Shown: positions 50,699 through 61,155 of the stretch, one piece after another
How the letters are laid out: each line of letters begins with the position of its first letter
How positions within the stretch are numbered: position 1 is the first letter of the stretch
Assembly (NCBI GenBank): GCA_051278195.1
Contig: JBNMQM010000002.1
Location: 124,001 to 188,000 of the forward strand
Reading direction: 5' to 3'
Length of the DNA stretch: 64,000 bases
From: JAHRVQ01 sp051278195
Lineage (GTDB): Bacteria > Pseudomonadota > Gammaproteobacteria > Pseudomonadales > Azotimanducaceae
Position numbers and translations under genes: made by a program
The notes under the pieces: generated by a model
Databases searched by the model: none
Told to the model about the DNA's origin: nothing
Seen by the model: only the letters and a program-made list of their open reading frames with translations

Positions 50699-53600
50699 CT
50701 GCAGAGCAATCCGTCCAGTGCCTCTATCAATTGTTTTTCCGGTTTATCAAAATAAACGCCGGCACCAGGGCTGGCATCCATACCCCGCATAAATAGATAG
50801 CACACACCGCCGAAATGCTGATCATATTCGTAGTCCGGCCGGCGCTGTTTGAGATATCGGTTCAATGCGACGCAATAGATCAGATACTGTAGATCATAGT
50901 GGTGGTGTTGGACGGCATCCTGCAGTGCGGCGCTGGCGTAAGACAATTGGGTTGGCCCCAGATCGTTGGATTTGTAATCCAGCAAATAGTACTGGCCTGC
51001 GTGCTCTAGAATCAGATCCACATAGCCAGTCATCATGCCCTGGATAGTGCTTGTGTCGAGGGTCATTTCTTGGTGCAGAACACCCTCTGCTTGTAGATGA
51101 TCGAGGAATGTCTGATCTGCGTTGACCGGGAAGTGAAATTCCATTTCGTCTAGCCGCCGGTTGCGTGTCACATCCAGCAGACAAAAGCCGTTGATGAGCG
51201 GCGTACGAACAATATCGTGAAACCAATCAACAAGAACGTCTTGCCACTCGCCGCTGGCATCCTCTAAGCCCATTTTGAGCAAACTGCTCACGGCTTGCTG
51301 GCGAATGTCCACGTCATCAGCGATAAAATCCAGTCGTTCCATAAAGTCGTGTAGCACGATGCCGATTCGTGATCCTCTTGGAAACGTAAACCGTGAGAAG
51401 CTGATAGCGTTGCCGGCCCCGATTAGATCCGATGTTCCATCCCGGGAATCGTTGGCTGCATAGCTGTCATCATCGCCAAACCCTGGTCTGGGTTGTACTG
51501 TTTCCTTTGCGTCTTTCGTGTCTTCGTCGTGTTTCAGCAGTCTTGTTAGTCCGGTGTAAGAATGCATTCGCCAGTTAGACGAAACGAATGGCGCTGCGGG
51601 AGGTGCTATGAGGTCAGGCGCTGCTGATTTTGGTTCGTAGCGAGTAAGGCTTGGATCAACAAATCCGTCTGTTGCAAATAAATCCTCTGGGAGCGCATTG
51701 AGCGCCGAATCAGCATCGGCGTCATCAGCACTAAACTTCAAAAGTGCTGCAATCGGCGTTGCCTTAATTTCTTTAACGAGAGGGACGCCTAAATAGCACC
51801 GGTAGCGTGCCCGAGTGATCGCCACGTATAGCAGTCGCATGGTTTCACTAAAATCTTCTTGATGGTAGCGTGCCAGGCTTTCAGGTGCTGTCGAAAAATC
51901 AATCGCAGGTTGGTAATTGCCATTGTTATCCACTACGTGAAAAAGCGGATCCCTCTCCTTGCTGCGTGGTTCACCAAAGCCAGCATTGGGGATCATAACA
52001 ATGTCATATTCGAGGCCTTTGGCCGCGTGCATCGTCACAATTTGTACCAGGTCTTGATCACTTTCGAGCCTTAGCTGACGCTCGTCGACCGCTACCCGTT
52101 CCGCAGCAAGTTTTTCCCGTCCAAACCATTTTAGTAATCGGCGCATGCCCGGTGCGACCATCGCCCGTGTTTGAAGAATTTCGGCGAGATGGCGCAAGTT
52201 TGTCATCTGTCTTTCGCCGTCTTGATGCATGAGCCAATTTTCAGGAATACGTCGACGGGTCATCAGCAGGTCGATCATCGGTGCTATCTCAAGCGATGCC
52301 CATCGCTGGTGGTATTCCTGAAACTCTTCCATGACTTGATGGAGTGCAGACCAGTCGTGATTGAGGGCAGCAATCTCTGATGCCGGTGTTTGCATGAGTC
52401 GCGTGCCCAGGGCAGATTTAAGCGCCATTTCATTGGTCGGGTCGACAACGGCCTCGAGTAACAGTTTTAAATCTGCCGCGGTATCACTCAGCATGACGCT
52501 CTCTAACGTCACATAAACGCTACGTACATTTCGATCCGCCAGCGCTCGCCTTGCTGCTTTGGCGTCTTGCCATTGGCGAACCAAAAAAGCAATCTGCCCA
52601 GGCGTAATCGGTTTATCGTTTATCTTTGCCCGGCCTTCTTTTGACAGATGTAACAATTGAACGGTTTCTTCTGCCGCATGCGCCATAAGTCTTTCTCGAT
52701 GCTGGTCTTTGTTGTCGGCATCGCTGACAAAAATTGGCATGGGTGGTGGTGCTTGACCATCGATGGTGAATGACTTGTGCATATTGGGTGGAGCGGCGGA
52801 TACCGGTTCAAACGGGATCTGTTTATCGTCACCAAAAATATCGGTCTGATTGAACAAGTGATTCACCGCCGCAATCATTGCGGGTGTTGATCGCCAGTTG
52901 GTGCTGAGAGTGAACGTGTTGTCAGCACTCTGTTTAGCATTGATATAGGTGTAGACATCCGCGCCGCGAAAATTGTAAATGGCCTGTTTGGGGTCGCCGA
53001 TAAAAAAGAGTCCGCCGCTGGCGTAAATGCGAGTAAATATCTCGAATTGCAAATCGTCGGTATCCTGAAACTCGTCGATCATGGCAACCGGCCAGCGTTG
53101 GCGCAGCGTGTTGCTGAGATCGTGCTCCATAACGTTGGTTGGGTCGGACTGAGCAAGGGCGCGATGGACTTCCACCAGTAAATCATCGAGCGTGAGTTGG
53201 CCGAACTGGGTTTTAAACCGGTTCATATTGGTTTTAACGTTGTCGCGAACCAGATGGCAGAGATTGGTTTCTACTGTTTTGAGCAGATGCTGGCGCGCCC
53301 AGATGTCATCGATGAGTTCGAAGATCTCATGATCAGGCATGACAGTTTTTTTGGTGCTGTTTTTTTCTAAAAGCGCTCGGGTCCATGGTTCCCATCGCTC
53401 AATGCTCACATCGTCGCTCCGACAGTAATCCTCGATAAACTGAGGATGCTCTGGCTTCAATTGTGTAACCGTCAATCGGCCACCCCAAAAATTCGAACTG
53501 GCTACCAAGGCAGTCACGTCATCATCGAGCCACATTTTTTTGCAGCGCCGAATATCGTCAAACAACGCCGATAGCGGTTCGTCAATATCTTGATGGGGTG

Positions 53601-54216
53601 GCAAGTACTGAAGGTTGTGGCGGAACAAAAACCGCTGAACGAACTTAACCAAGGCTTCAGGCCCGGACCAACGTTTAAGTGCGATGTTTCGAATTGAGCC
53701 GGGTAGGGTCATAATATTCTGGCGAAAACAATCTTCAGCAGCCATCTCTAACAATTGATCGCGATCACCATCAAGGTTTTGATTGAACAGCATGCCGGTA
53801 TCGAATGACTGTTCTCCTAAGATGCGCGCACAAAATCCATGAATCGTAAATATGGCGGCCTCATCCATCGTTTGCAGTGTTGCGGTGAGCAATCTGCGGT
53901 CAGTGGCAAGGTCAGTACTTTCAGCCATTAGCCTTGCGATAAACTCATCTTCAGTTGCGGCCACCTCTCCGGCAAAAATGCTTCTGGCCAAGTTCACTCG
54001 ATTTCGAATGCGGTCTCTCAATTCATCGGTGGCTGCAATCGTGAAGGTCAGCACCAGTATTTCGCTGGCTTGCAATGGTCTTGGTTGATTAGGGTCCCGG
54101 CCCAACAGCAAGCGCAAATACAAATTTGAGATGGTATAGGTCTTGCCTGTACCAGCACTGGCCTCGATCAGTTGTTGCCCAGAGAGCGGAAATGTGTGGC
54201 TGTCGAGGATTGTCAT
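50695..54216 (-). CDS. recB: Exodeoxyribonuclease V subunit beta, RecB
   Basis: A 1173-residue SF1A helicase-nuclease. Walker A with Lys25 (IEASAGTGKTYTI), ALAQSDP and MIDEFQDTDDLQFEIF (Walker B), helicase motifs through VTMHAAKGLEYDIV, then the C-terminal nuclease domain with LLDYKSNDLG, whose Asp and Lys are catalytic. Equal in length to E. coli RecB (1180). It unwinds 3' to 5' and cuts both strands; Chi-like sequences switch its nuclease. Overlaps recC by four bases and recD by four bases. Confidence 0.97.
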   Translation of the reverse strand: MTILDSHTFPLSGQQLIEASAGTGKTYTISNLYLRLLLGRDPNQPRPLQASEILVLTFTIAATDELRDRIRNRVNLARSIFAGEVAATEDEFIARLMAESTDLATDRRLLTATLQTMDEAAIFTIHGFCARILGEQSFDTGMLFNQNLDGDRDQLLEMAAEDCFRQNIMTLPGSIRNIALKRWSGPEALVKFVQRFLFRHNLQYLPPHQDIDEPLSALFDDIRRCKKMWLDDDVTALVASSNFWGGRLTVTQLKPEHPQFIEDYCRSDDVSIERWEPWTRALLEKNSTKKTVMPDHEIFELIDDIWARQHLLKTVETNLCHLVRDNVKTNMNRFKTQFGQLTLDDLLVEVHRALAQSDPTNVMEHDLSNTLRQRWPVAMIDEFQDTDDLQFEIFTRIYASGGLFFIGDPKQAIYNFRGADVYTYINAKQSADNTFTLSTNWRSTPAMIAAVNHLFNQTDIFGDDKQIPFEPVSAAPPNMHKSFTIDGQAPPPMPIFVSDADNKDQHRERLMAHAAEETVQLLHLSKEGRAKINDKPITPGQIAFLVRQWQDAKAARRALADRNVRSVYVTLESVMLSDTAADLKLLLEAVVDPTNEMALKSALGTRLMQTPASEIAALNHDWSALHQVMEEFQEYHQRWASLEIAPMIDLLMTRRRIPENWLMHQDGERQMTNLRHLAEILQTRAMVAPGMRRLLKWFGREKLAAERVAVDERQLRLESDQDLVQIVTMHAAKGLEYDIVMIPNAGFGEPRSKERDPLFHVVDNNGNYQPAIDFSTAPESLARYHQEDFSETMRLLYVAITRARYRCYLGVPLVKEIKATPIAALLKFSADDADADSALNALPEDLFATDGFVDPSLTRYEPKSAAPDLIAPPAAPFVSSNWRMHSYTGLTRLLKHDEDTKDAKETVQPRPGFGDDDSYAANDSRDGTSDLIGAGNAISFSRFTFPRGSRIGIVLHDFMERLDFIADDVDIRQQAVSSLLKMGLEDASGEWQDVLVDWFHDIVRTPLINGFCLLDVTRNRRLDEMEFHFPVNADQTFLDHLQAEGVLHQEMTLDTSTIQGMMTGYVDLILEHAGQYYLLDYKSNDLGPTQLSYASAALQDAVQHHHYDLQYLIYCVALNRYLKQRRPDYEYDQHFGGVCYLFMRGMDASPGAGVYFDKPEKQLIEALDGLLCR

Positions 54217-57200
54217 TGGCGCTTTCCCATACTGACAAGGATGGGCTGCCAGATCTGATTCGCGAGTTTGGCAAATGTTTCATTCAGCTCTGTCGGGAGG
54301 TCAAACAGACGATTGTAGTAGGGGTCGTCCCGTTCGCTGCCAGCGCCACCTTTCATGAATTTGTTGTGGGCCGCATCCAAGGCTGCGATCAAATCCTGAT
54401 CTTTGTGGGTCGCAAGGTCGTAGGCGGTTTGCGGTAAAAATCGCAGTGGCATAGACAGTCCTTCTTGATAGAGGTGCGTCAATTGCTCGATCTCAAGCAT
54501 TGCTTGCGCGGAATCCAAATTTTTGAAGATTTCGGTTTTTGCGGATCGATTGCTGCCTCTTGAAATCAGGTAGGTATCTGAGTCGTAGCCATTGGCGCAA
54601 AGTGCTAGATGTCGAGCCCACGCGTCTAATATTTGTCTGGCACGTAACTCACCTGTGCGGGCAATAATATGTTGATCACCGCGCAAGGCAATATCCGCCT
54701 GCAACTGAATGCCTGATACCAGTATAGAAAATTGCGCGAGAAAGGATTCATCCGCGGACACTTTTGTCACGGCGGCAGCAATCAGTCGAGCAAGGTCTAG
54801 CTCTGTTTGTAGCTGACGCTCGCCCATTGGACCGGGTAGGACAAGGCCGGATGCCCGAGTGTAGTCTTGCCATTCTTCGATGGACTGGTCGCTGAGTTGT
54901 ATCTGTAGAGCACTATCCGCCAGTTGGTATTTATCTAGACCATCGAGCGCAAAAGACTCCGTGTCGCGCATTTCATTATCATCGTCGCGAAAGTAGACGC
55001 CAAGACGCTGGTTTAAAAAGTATTTCGCAGGATGGCGCAGGAAAGCAGAAAGCTGGTCTATATGTTCAAGTTGGCTATCGGCATCTGGCGGCAGTGGCGC
55101 ATCAATAAACGGCGTATGGGGCGTGCGGTCTGTTATTGCTTTATACCACTGGTCTGAATAGCTGCGTATTGGGCTATCCGCCTCGTAGTAGATGCTGCTG
55201 AACGGTTGAAGCGGGTGATCGAGGACAAAGTTGTCGCCGTAAATGCGCTGCAGGTAATCCATTAACTCGCTAACAAGCTCCGACGGGGGCTTAGGCTTAT
55301 TGTCTTTCTGTCCTCGGCCTATGTAGCTGATGTAGAGGTGTTCTTTGGCGGATAACAGTGACTCTAGAAACAAATACCTGTCATCATTCCGCCGAGAGCG
55401 GTCACCCTTGCGATAATCAACTGCCATCAAATCGAAACTGAGCGGCTTGTCTTCACGGGGAAACTCTCGGTCGTTCATGCCTAATAGGCAAACGCTACGA
55501 TAAGGAATGCTCCGCATTGGAACCAATGTCGCGAAGGTGACCCTGCCAGAAACAAAGCCACGATTTTGTGGCGGTTGCTGGAGCTGTTCCTGTAACCAAT
55601 GACGGAACAATCTTGGCGTAATCGGCTCGCCAAAATGGGTGTCGCGATTTTGACTGACCAAAGAGGAGAGTGCGTCGTTCACCTGGGCAAGCGAAATCTC
55701 TTCTTCTGCGGTAGGGACCATTAGCTCAGCGAGCATGCTATTGATCGCAGTTTGCCATTTCTCTGCGGTGTGGGCTTCAGATAATATTTCTCGATGCTTC
55801 GCCAGTAGGTCTACCAGGTGACATAAGGTACCAATCAATTCAGCATCGCCGGGGTTTACATCAAAAGGTGCTGTCTGTGCGTATAGACCTGCTGCTGATT
55901 CCATCGCTAGGCCCAATAACAGTCTGTCCAGACCAAAGCGCCAAGTATTGTAGTCTTCGGCGGGCAAGGACCAGCGATCAGCTTTGCTTTTCCCATCCAT
56001 TTCAAAACGGATGCCCGCTTCATGAATCCAATACTGCAATCGGGTAATGTCGGCTTCACCGAGATCGAATCGTGCGGCAATCGTTGGAATTTCAAGCAGG
56101 TCCATGACCTCTGTGGCGGTTAAGCGAGAGTCCGGCAGCAATAACAGCTTATTGAAAGCGACCAATACCGCGGATTGATCAATCGCAGGTCGGTCAGTAA
56201 TGCTGAATGGTAATTTGTTCTGAAAAACGGCTTGAATATAAGGGGCATAAATACTGATGTCTGGCGCCATCACCATGATATCTGCCGGGCCGAGTGGCTG
56301 CTGCGGATCCGCCTGGTCGATCATGGCGAGAATCTGATCCAGCAATACTTCGACTTCACGCATTCGACCGTGAGTGCAATGGATCTGAATGCTAGTGTCG
56401 GATCTGTCTCTTGGCAGCACAGGTGTCGCGCCTTCACTCTGATAGATCTCGCCGCCAAATTCCAAATTCATCAGGTCGCTTTGGATGCGGCTGAGTACGG
56501 TGTTGTTGCCTGGGTCTTGAAACAGATCGACGGTAGCGACGCCCTCGGTGTCGAGTAACAGCTCTAGAAATTCACGGCCTTGCTTGCCGGTGGACGAGAG
56601 CAGTGGATTGCCGACTTCAAGATAGTCCTCCTCAAGCAATGGGCCGTCTTTGCCGATCATCTGACGTATCGATTTTTTGGCGATGTCCTTCTCGGACGCG
56701 ATGTCTCCCCAGTAGTGTTCCGATGGGTTTAAAAAGTAAATACAGACCTGGTTTTGCCGTGCCACTGCCTGCAAGGTTTCCAAGTGCATGGCGGGTAAAG
56801 CTGCAAGGCCCAGCAAGTTTATTTGCTTTGGGATTTGTTTGGCTTGGGAGGTATTATCGCGAGCCATCTCGCGTAGAAACAGCCTGTGTAAGTTGGCTCG
56901 GTGCAGTTCCGGGTCCATACCAGGCTGTTGTAATAGTTCTCGCCAGAGTGCGCTTTGCCATGGCGATTCTGCATCGGCCTCGCCCGTTTCCCAGGCGTAG
57001 ATCCAATCCGGTCGATAGATAAGATATTGATCAAACAGACCGGCGATGACGTGACTTAGCTGATACAACCGCAGTTGAGTGTCTGCACCGGCAGTGAGAT
57101 ATTGCTGGATGCTGCTTTCACTCGATTCTGGCAGTAACTGCATCAGGCGCCAGGTCATTAGTTGTCGAGAAAAAGGTGATTCGTCCGGTAAGTCGTTAGG

Positions 57201-57425
57201 CAACACGCGCTGATACAAACGCCAGATCAGTTCTGCAGGCAGCATGCACTCAATATTAGCGGCAATGCCAAGACGTTGGGCCAGCTCAACTTTTAGCCAT
57301 TGACCAATGCCCTGACTCTGGACCACCACCAGCGTTGGCTCAAACGGATCATCTGGTTGCTGAAGACGCTCACACAGCGTTTCGACAAGCAATTGCATTC
57401 TATTTGATTGAAGCAGTTCGAGCAT
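54213..57425 (-). CDS. recC: Exodeoxyribonuclease V subunit gamma, RecC
   Basis: A 1070-residue RecC. VVVQSQGIGQWLKVELAQRLGIAANIE at the start and the SRTLLVN-like NDREFPREDKPLSFDLMA are typical, with helicase-like folds that lack working motifs. RecC scans for the Chi signal and splits the strands. Shorter than E. coli RecC (1122). First gene of the operon. Its start is at 57425 with 46 bases to the convergent-side hydrolase gene, so a promoter lies in that gap. Confidence 0.97.
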   Translation of the reverse strand: MLELLQSNRMQLLVETLCERLQQPDDPFEPTLVVVQSQGIGQWLKVELAQRLGIAANIECMLPAELIWRLYQRVLPNDLPDESPFSRQLMTWRLMQLLPESSESSIQQYLTAGADTQLRLYQLSHVIAGLFDQYLIYRPDWIYAWETGEADAESPWQSALWRELLQQPGMDPELHRANLHRLFLREMARDNTSQAKQIPKQINLLGLAALPAMHLETLQAVARQNQVCIYFLNPSEHYWGDIASEKDIAKKSIRQMIGKDGPLLEEDYLEVGNPLLSSTGKQGREFLELLLDTEGVATVDLFQDPGNNTVLSRIQSDLMNLEFGGEIYQSEGATPVLPRDRSDTSIQIHCTHGRMREVEVLLDQILAMIDQADPQQPLGPADIMVMAPDISIYAPYIQAVFQNKLPFSITDRPAIDQSAVLVAFNKLLLLPDSRLTATEVMDLLEIPTIAARFDLGEADITRLQYWIHEAGIRFEMDGKSKADRWSLPAEDYNTWRFGLDRLLLGLAMESAAGLYAQTAPFDVNPGDAELIGTLCHLVDLLAKHREILSEAHTAEKWQTAINSMLAELMVPTAEEEISLAQVNDALSSLVSQNRDTHFGEPITPRLFRHWLQEQLQQPPQNRGFVSGRVTFATLVPMRSIPYRSVCLLGMNDREFPREDKPLSFDLMAVDYRKGDRSRRNDDRYLFLESLLSAKEHLYISYIGRGQKDNKPKPPSELVSELMDYLQRIYGDNFVLDHPLQPFSSIYYEADSPIRSYSDQWYKAITDRTPHTPFIDAPLPPDADSQLEHIDQLSAFLRHPAKYFLNQRLGVYFRDDDNEMRDTESFALDGLDKYQLADSALQIQLSDQSIEEWQDYTRASGLVLPGPMGERQLQTELDLARLIAAAVTKVSADESFLAQFSILVSGIQLQADIALRGDQHIIARTGELRARQILDAWARHLALCANGYDSDTYLISRGSNRSAKTEIFKNLDSAQAMLEIEQLTHLYQEGLSMPLRFLPQTAYDLATHKDQDLIAALDAAHNKFMKGGAGSERDDPYYNRLFDLPTELNETFAKLANQIWQPILVSMGKRQ

Positions 57426-57471
57426 AGTCAGAGATCTACCAAGATTAAGGAGAGTCTAACAGTTCTGCCTT

Positions 57472-58356
57472 TTATTTGGCCTCCTGGTGAGCGCCTGCAA
57501 GAAATGCCCGACTTTCGTCAACGTACGTTTGAAACTGGTCGTGATGTAACCAATGGCCGGCATTATCGATATTCACGACCTTGCCCTGACGAAAGTATCG
57601 CAGCGTATCGTTTTGGCCTGTGCGGTGTTCGAAACCCTGTCGTGCATTCATTAACATCGTTGGGCAATCGATCTTGTTCCACAATGCCGTTAAGTCGTCG
57701 TAGTTTATGCCGAGATGCGCGCCGGAGTGAGTGTAGTTATCAAACTTCCAGCTATAGGTGCCGTCTTCATTTTGGTTGCTGCCGTGATTGGTGAGATGCT
57801 GGGCACGTTCTTCGCTGAGGTGCGGGTTAGATTTTTTCATGCGTTGATAGGCCGTGGTCTGATTTTCATACTTTCTCGGTGAGCGTGCGGAGAGTTTTCT
57901 GGTGCCTTCAACCCATTCTCGCAATCTGGATTGTGGGTCGCTTTCACCACGGATGTACCACGCTGCGCCAACCCCCTCAATGGAGACAAGGCTGTTGACT
58001 TTTTCCGGGTAAATGCCAGAGTACAAACAGGCAATGCTGCCACCCAAAGAGTGGCCGATGATATTCACCGGCTCTAGTTCTTGTTGTTGCACCAGTTGTG
58101 CAATGTCGTAGACATAGTCCAATAGTTGATAGGGACTACCTTTTACCCAAGCGCTGTCGCCGTGGCCACGGAGATCCGGTGTGATGACATGGTAGTCGTC
58201 GTAAAATTGTTCGGCAGTCCAGTCCCAGTTATGGCAATTGTCCTGGGAACCGTGAATGAGTAACAGGTGCGGTGCGCCATGGTTGCCCCAGTCAAGGTAA
58301 TGGAGCTTGAGACGCTGAGAGAAATACGTACGCGAAGTAGGGGATCTTTTGGTCAT
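57472..58356 (-). CDS. Alpha/beta hydrolase
   Basis: A 294-residue alpha/beta-hydrolase. LLIHGSQDNCHNWDW (oxyanion region), GHSLGGSIACLYSG (nucleophile Ser), MNARQGFEHRTGQND region for the acid, and NIDNAGHWLHHDQF for the His. The ribosome site is not strong. It lies four bases from the end of the LLM gene, so both are probably co-transcribed and may act on the same compound, for example an ester or lactone made by the oxidoreductase. Not closely matched to a named family. Confidence 0.87.
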   Translation of the reverse strand: MTKRSPTSRTYFSQRLKLHYLDWGNHGAPHLLLIHGSQDNCHNWDWTAEQFYDDYHVITPDLRGHGDSAWVKGSPYQLLDYVYDIAQLVQQQELEPVNIIGHSLGGSIACLYSGIYPEKVNSLVSIEGVGAAWYIRGESDPQSRLREWVEGTRKLSARSPRKYENQTTAYQRMKKSNPHLSEERAQHLTNHGSNQNEDGTYSWKFDNYTHSGAHLGINYDDLTALWNKIDCPTMLMNARQGFEHRTGQNDTLRYFRQGKVVNIDNAGHWLHHDQFQTYVDESRAFLAGAHQEAK

Positions 58357-58359
58357 GAA

Positions 58360-59298
58360 TTAGGCCTGTTGCAACAGCGTGCGAACACGAGCCACGGTGT
58401 CTATGCCGGTTGCCTCATCTTCCGCGCAGGGTTTGATGTTAAAGAGCCGGCAGCCGGCATCACGATAAGGCCGCAGAAAATCAGCGATTTGCTCGGCGGT
58501 GCCATAAGGGCTGTACTTTTCGAAAGCTTCAAATGGCAATCTATAAAAAGCCTGCATTTCATCAGCAATGAGTTGGCGAGCACGCTTTTGATCCTTGTGA
58601 ACGCCTACCCAGACCTGCAAGCCATGCTGCCACTCGACATTGGATCTGCCAACTTCTGCTGCCGTGGCCTCAACTTGTGTGATGGCACTGCTGAATCGTT
58701 GCGGAGAACACCACACAGCCAACCACCCTTCGCCAAAGGTTCCTGCTCGCTTGATCGCAGCATCTGCTCGACCGCCGATTAAAATTGGAATCTGCGGGTC
58801 AACTGCCGGCTTGATTCGAGCATTATCGATGTCGAAAAATTCGCCTTTGAAAGAATAGGGCGCGCCGCTGGCAAGATTGCGGATGATGTCTAGGCATTCA
58901 TTGGTCTGCCGGCCACGGGTCTTTGGGTTTATTCCGCAGACTTCCATTTCGTGGCGGTCTTCACCGCCAACGCCGACGCCAAGCGTAATCCGACCGGGAG
59001 CAGATTGCGCCAGAGTTGCAAGCTGTCTGGCAACCGGCACCGGGTGCCGCAGCGCGAGTAGATAAACGCCGATACAAATTTTTATTGTGGGGTGCATAGC
59101 AGCGATGGTGGCGGCGTTGATTATGCCATCCATGCCCATGCCATTAATAAAGCTGACGTGATCTGCCATAAACACATGGTCAATGCCGCTGTCCGCGACC
59201 TGAGAGATTAGCGCTTGGCGATCAGCAAAAGCGCCGGCAAGCATCGCTGGAGAGGCCACGGTGCCGATCAGTGGGGTTGTTGAGTCAATATTGCGCAT
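58360..59298 (-). CDS. LLM-class flavin-dependent oxidoreductase
   Basis: A 312-residue luciferase-like monooxygenase fold protein. VFMADHVSFI near residue 52 is the cofactor-contact segment, GRITLGVGVGGEDRHEMEVCG the phosphate-binding loop, and PILIGGRADAAIKRAGTFGEGWL the typical C-terminal motif. FMN or F420 as cofactor cannot be told. The ATG at 59298 matches the family N-terminus (MRNIDSTTPLIGTVASPAML); the frame extends 63 codons upstream with no clear ribosome site. Its start faces the ECF sigma gene. Confidence 0.85.
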   Translation of the reverse strand: MRNIDSTTPLIGTVASPAMLAGAFADRQALISQVADSGIDHVFMADHVSFINGMGMDGIINAATIAAMHPTIKICIGVYLLALRHPVPVARQLATLAQSAPGRITLGVGVGGEDRHEMEVCGINPKTRGRQTNECLDIIRNLASGAPYSFKGEFFDIDNARIKPAVDPQIPILIGGRADAAIKRAGTFGEGWLAVWCSPQRFSSAITQVEATAAEVGRSNVEWQHGLQVWVGVHKDQKRARQLIADEMQAFYRLPFEAFEKYSPYGTAEQIADFLRPYRDAGCRLFNIKPCAEDEATGIDTVARVRTLLQQA

Positions 59299-59479
59299 AA
59301 TTTCACTTAGCCTGCTGGAGGGCAGATACTGCCCGATTGCAGTGCCGATAGGAACGCGTCTTTTGCCAAGTGCGTAAAGAACCGCATTGAGGAGATGTTG
59401 ATGGATGTTTAAGTAAGACGGCGGTTTCGGCACTAAAGTGAGGTATATTAGCGAATCAGCTCTCTGGGGGGAGGCGCGG

Positions 59480-60046
59480 TTGAGCAATGTAACAAAAGTG
59501 TTTCTTAGTTTTCGAAGCCAGTTGGAAAGGTATGTAAGGCGTTTTGTGGGCGTCCAGCACGTCGAGGATATTGTTCAAGAAACTTTCGTTAAGAGTCTTG
59601 AGGCGGAGCTTTCGAGCGAAATTAAATATGCACGCACTTACATGCTTAAAACAGCCAAGCATCTTGCACTCAATTATTTAGACAAATGGGATAACAAATA
59701 CTCTGTTCCCTTAGAGGATTTGGTGGCGTCATCTGTCGATTATCATACGACTGTTTCGCCTGAGCATTATGCCCAAAGCAATGAGCGATTTCTGTCGTTC
59801 TGTCAGGCGGCAGATCAACTTGAGGGGAATGTGCGCAAAGCATTCATACTGAAAAAAGTTTACGGCCAGAGCCAGAAGGAAATCGCTCAATATTTAGCGC
59901 TGAGTGAAAGCACCGTTGAAAAGCACGTGGCAAAGGGGCTTCGGCATTGTGCAGATTATCTGCAGTCACTCGATGCTCAGACAACAGAAGGGTCTACAGC
60001 GGTTTTTAAAAGTGCCATTGCAGAGCAACAACATGACGAAAAGTAA
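59480..60046 (+). CDS. FecI-like ECF RNA polymerase sigma factor
   Basis: A 188-residue ECF sigma factor. Region 2 is YVRRFVGVQHVEDIVQETFVKSLEAE with TYMLKTAKHLALNYLDK, and region 4 is VRKAFILKKVYGQSQKEIAQYLALSESTVEKHVAKGLRH (helix-turn-helix). It would direct RNA polymerase to the promoter of a TonB receptor gene once released from its anti-sigma partner. TTG start at 59480 after the strong GGGGGGAGG. The stop overlaps fecR by 14 bases, so the two are coupled. Divergent from the LLM gene (181 bases between starts). Confidence 0.92.
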   Translation: MSNVTKVFLSFRSQLERYVRRFVGVQHVEDIVQETFVKSLEAELSSEIKYARTYMLKTAKHLALNYLDKWDNKYSVPLEDLVASSVDYHTTVSPEHYAQSNERFLSFCQAADQLEGNVRKAFILKKVYGQSQKEIAQYLALSESTVEKHVAKGLRHCADYLQSLDAQTTEGSTAVFKSAIAEQQHDEK

Positions 60047-61124
60047 CATTCACACGCTAAGCACCCGAGCACAGGTGCAAGAAGAAGCCAGCCTGTGGAT
60101 CACAAGGTTGGATCGTGGACTGACGTTGGACGAAATGGAGGCATTTCGTGCCTGGCTGAAGCAAGGTGACTCGCATCGTGATGTGCTATTTGAACTAGCC
60201 GAACTCTGGGATGATCTGTGCGTTCTCAATCAGCTATCTTCGTTGTTCCCATTTGATCCAGCCATTTTGCCGCCGCGTCGAGGTCAAAATAGTTTTCTAA
60301 AGTTAGGCGTGGCCGCATGCGTAATACTGTGTCTCAGCCTTAGCCTCTTGTGGTTGGTGGACCCGCAAACGAATATCAACGGCATTCAGCGCTCAGAAGT
60401 TGTCGAACAGGTAAGGTCTACCCCTCATGCAGCCTCTTACCCGGTTTCTTATCCGAGTTCGCATACAACCTTGGTTGGAGAAAACCGGGTGGTTACGCTT
60501 AGCGATGGGTCTTCGGTGCACCTCAATACCAACAGTCGTATCGAGATTTCCTTTAATGATGAACAGCGGCTCATTGAGCTTATTCGAGGCGAAGCGAGGT
60601 TCGCAGTGGCGAAAGACACCGAGCGGCCGTTCATTGTGCAGGCTGGCGAAAGTACCGTTCGTGCGCTTGGTACCGTTTTCAATGTAGAAATGGCAAATGA
60701 GACAATCGAGGTGATTGTGACCGAGGGAAAGGTCGTCATTTCTCAACCAGAAATGGCTGTCGCCGAGCGTATCGTGATATTGCCGGGTCAGTGGGCCACT
60801 ATCGATAAAGAAGGTGTGAAAGAAGCCATCAGTCTGTCCCTCGAATTAGTCCAAAAAGAGTTAGCCTGGCGTGATGGCATGTTGATTTTTCGCGGTGAGT
60901 CTCTTTCCGAAGCGGTAGTTGAAATTGCCCGCTACACTGATACGTCGCTTCGAGTGCTAGATCAGAAGGCCGGTTCGCAAAAGATAGCCGGCTTTTTCAA
61001 GGCGGGAGATATCGACGGTTTGCTCAGTTCTCTTACTGAAAATTTCCCTCTGACCTATACCAGGATCGATGGTGAAATTGTTATCTCCTCAGCGGAACTT
61101 GAACCCTCGTTGTCCGACGGGTAA
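60033..61124 (+). CDS. FecR-like anti-sigma/signal transducer
   Basis: A 363-residue inner-membrane regulator. An N-terminal DUF4880 domain (VQEEASLWITRLDRGLTLDEM, with WDDL) in the cytoplasm binds the sigma factor; one membrane helix is at about 86-107 (LGVAACVILCLSLSLLWLV); the periplasmic part has the FecR domain (VTLSDGSSVHLNTNSRIEIS, then RGEARFAVAKDTERPFIVQA and RALGTVFNVEM) and a C-terminal DUF4974 domain (RGESLSEAVVEIARYTDTSL) that contacts the receptor's N-terminal domain. Start ATG 60033 inside the sigma gene. Classic position before a TonB receptor. Confidence 0.93.
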   Translation: MTKSNIHTLSTRAQVQEEASLWITRLDRGLTLDEMEAFRAWLKQGDSHRDVLFELAELWDDLCVLNQLSSLFPFDPAILPPRRGQNSFLKLGVAACVILCLSLSLLWLVDPQTNINGIQRSEVVEQVRSTPHAASYPVSYPSSHTTLVGENRVVTLSDGSSVHLNTNSRIEISFNDEQRLIELIRGEARFAVAKDTERPFIVQAGESTVRALGTVFNVEMANETIEVIVTEGKVVISQPEMAVAERIVILPGQWATIDKEGVKEAISLSLELVQKELAWRDGMLIFRGESLSEAVVEIARYTDTSLRVLDQKAGSQKIAGFFKAGDIDGLLSSLTENFPLTYTRIDGEIVISSAELEPSLSDG

Positions 61125-61155
61125 AACTTTCGAACTTTTCTATGGAGGATTTCTT